NCBI RefSeq assembly: GCF_030463535.1
Contig: NC_132888.1
Coordinates: forward strand, 7,476,081-7,540,080
DNA length: 64,000 nt
DNA from: Salminus brasiliensis
Taxonomy: Eukaryota; Chordata; Actinopteri; Characiformes; Bryconidae
Direction of reading: 5' to 3'
Made by a program: the position numbers and the translations under genes. Shown here piece after piece: positions 62,236-64,000 of the stretch. Position 1 is the stretch's first letter; each line of letters starts with the position of its first letter. Under the pieces are notes generated by a model. The model searched no databases. It was not told the DNA's origin and worked only from the letters and a program-made list of their open reading frames with translations.

Positions 62236-63174
62236 TCAGCAGTTGAAGATGGAGTTGACTCTCTGGATGCGAATGACCTTCCGGGCACTGTAGCTGTACT
62301 CAAACTGAGTCTGCTCATGGTAGAAGGACAGGTATCCTGTTTATGGTGAGACAGAGACAGAAAATATATTTGTAAAATGAGAGAATCCTTTAAGATTGAT
62401 GTTCTTTTTATGGCTTTTGTTCATTTATTTGCATTTCGGCACTGTCACACAAAAACCTTGTATCTCCAAAAAGGCAATTTGAGAACAGAAGAAGGGAAAA
62501 AACTTAAAAATATTTGATTCCATCTAACTTTAGAGCATTTTTAGGGGTCAGTTTAGAATGAAATTGTGATACAATGTAGAAAATGACCGCCAGATTCACA
62601 TCATGTCAAAAAGTAAAAAAAAGTGAAAAATTGAGATATCCAGTTTTTGTGTGACAGCCATGATTTGATAATCATTGGCTAACACCAGCTATACTGAATA
62701 TACACTAATAGTGCAGTATACCCTTGAGAGTAGCTTACCGTAGTGGTAGGAAACAGCATCCACCTCATCTCCTATTCCAGGAAAGTCATCCTCTATGGAC
62801 CTTGGATATCCGCTATCCATGGTGCCTTTCTGTTCGTCATAGCTATGGATATAGACAACCTTAGTGAGATCTCTACATACTGTTCACCAGCTACCGTATC
62901 TAAGTCTTTCAGCATCTCCTTAGCCTGTAAGGAACGGTAACTGCAGTGATCACTGTATGATTCGTATATGTGAGTGTTTATCAGTAATAATAATAATAAT
63001 AATAATCTACATACCTCCAGTAGTCCTCATCTGCAAACAGCAGAGTCTTGCCCGTGTCCCGGATGTACACTGCAGCGTCTATTTTGCGGACGGATTTGGG
63101 AAGACCCAGCTTGTGGATGTATTTCGGGTAGCCCTCCACCAGAGTGTAGCCGTTAAGGGCCCACATTTTGATAC
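62236..63174 (-). CDS. Matrix metalloproteinase, last three exons (hemopexin domain), gene truncated by the window edge
   Basis: Exons in transcript order: 63015-63174, 62739-62842, 62236-62336. Phases agree and the frame ends FNC-stop. The segments [63 protein letters not shown] and [12 protein letters not shown] form hemopexin blades 2-4 of a collagenase/stromelysin-type MMP, closest by eye to MMP13-like proteins. The terminal Cys is the conserved one that closes the propeller by a disulfide. Secreted or extracellular proteolysis is expected of the full protein. Catalytic and prodomain exons lie beyond 64000, so the paralogue cannot be named. Confidence 0.9.
62442..62657. mobile_element. 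216-bp MITE in an MMP intron
   Basis: Ends CTGTCACACAAAAACCTTG and CAGTTTTTGTGTGACAG are clear inverted repeats. The interior is non-coding. Related diverged copies lie at about 31530-31750, 39130-39300 and 53452-53690. Confidence 0.75.
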
Positions 63175-63482
63175 CTTCAACGTGTAACAAGTGGAAACAG
63201 ATTTTATCCAGTGTGAATCACATCTGAACCACGGTACACAGGCGGGTAAATGCAGAGTTAGGAGCTTTGTTAGGAGTGGGGTGATTATTTAGGATTGGTA
63301 CCCTATTCAGGAAGGCAGTGTTGTCACTAATATTACTATTGTTACAACATTTGAGATACATCACCAAGATGACAAAATAAACAACAATAATAATAATTTT
63401 AATAATAACAATGTTAATAATAATAATCCCGCCTGTAAAATTAGCCGCTGACTACTCCACTAATATGAAGTCAGTCATGTTT

Positions 63483-63516
<34 letters not shown>

Positions 63517-63570
63517 AACAACAATAATGACTATGATTATTATGATTACTATCAAAACAGTCTAAAATAG

Positions 63571-63608
<38 letters not shown>

Positions 63609-63711
63609 TTCCAGCCTGTAAAATTAGCCCCAATGACTACTATAATAATAAGAATATTAGTGTGACTATCAGAATTATGTCTACATATATAACAACAACA
63701 ACAACAACAAC

Positions 63712-63753
<42 letters not shown>

Positions 63754-63918
63754 CAAGCCTGGATCTTCAGTAACCTTATCACTGACTCTTCCCCTAACAG
63801 TTGTGTTTATAATAATACAATAACACTAATAACAATAATAATTGCTAGGATTGCTATCACTGTTAATAATGATAACAATAATACTGCTAATAATAGTTAT
63901 TATTGATTGTGATGATGA

Positions 63919-63957
<39 letters not shown>
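62988..63957. repeat. Cluster of (AAT)n/(AAC)n microsatellites around the MMP intron
   Basis: Runs at about 62988-63005, 63485-63520, 63572-63607, 63691-63752 and 63917-63957. The intervening sequence 63175-64000 is intronic and otherwise unremarkable. Confidence 0.9.
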
Positions 63958-64000
63958 CAAAAGTAAAAACAGATTCACCATTTTAATTAATAATACCACT

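Overview
The window is vertebrate nuclear DNA. It has split genes with GT/AG introns, CA/TG and AAT microsatellites, tRNA-derived SINEs and many decayed Tc1-like and miniature inverted-repeat elements of types common in ray-finned fish. I read it as a teleost, probably an ostariophysan such as a characin or catfish. The order is a guess from repeat style.

All recognised genes are on the minus strand. (1) 805-35404 carries the complete coding sequence of the cohesin regulator pds5b. I could place 33 coding exons whose phases all close, giving 1410 codons plus stop. Its 3'UTR runs to or past the left edge. A long first intron leads to a CpG-rich promoter region at about 42.7-43.5 kb. (2) 48388-54895 holds five coding exons of n4bp2l2 (498 codons plus stop), a P-loop kinase-like protein, with inferred noncoding 5' exons at 55875-55995 and from about 56701. 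(3) 62236-63174 holds the last three exons of a matrix metalloproteinase (hemopexin domain). The rest of that gene lies beyond the right edge. No RNA gene, CRISPR array or bacterial-type system is visible.

The unusual part is 40-59 kb, where minisatellites fill much of the space around the two promoters. These are a GC-rich 35/36-bp array in pds5b intron 1 (40192-42612), a 17/28-bp modular array directly upstream of the pds5b promoter (43521-47686), a second block of that same array inside the last intron of n4bp2l2 (48798-49398), and an AT-rich 27/32-bp array directly upstream of the probable n4bp2l2 promoter (56791-58605). About 340 bp of n4bp2l2, including the 5' end of an exon and its splice acceptor, is also duplicated in a downstream intron.

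pds5b controls cohesin loading and release. n4bp2l2 is its conserved neighbour in vertebrates, but here it is transcribed toward pds5b, whereas I recall a head-to-head arrangement in human. Introns and spacers contain several repeat families with visible terminal inverted repeats, two fold-back elements, one LTR-like direct repeat pair and a nested SINE-in-MITE insertion.
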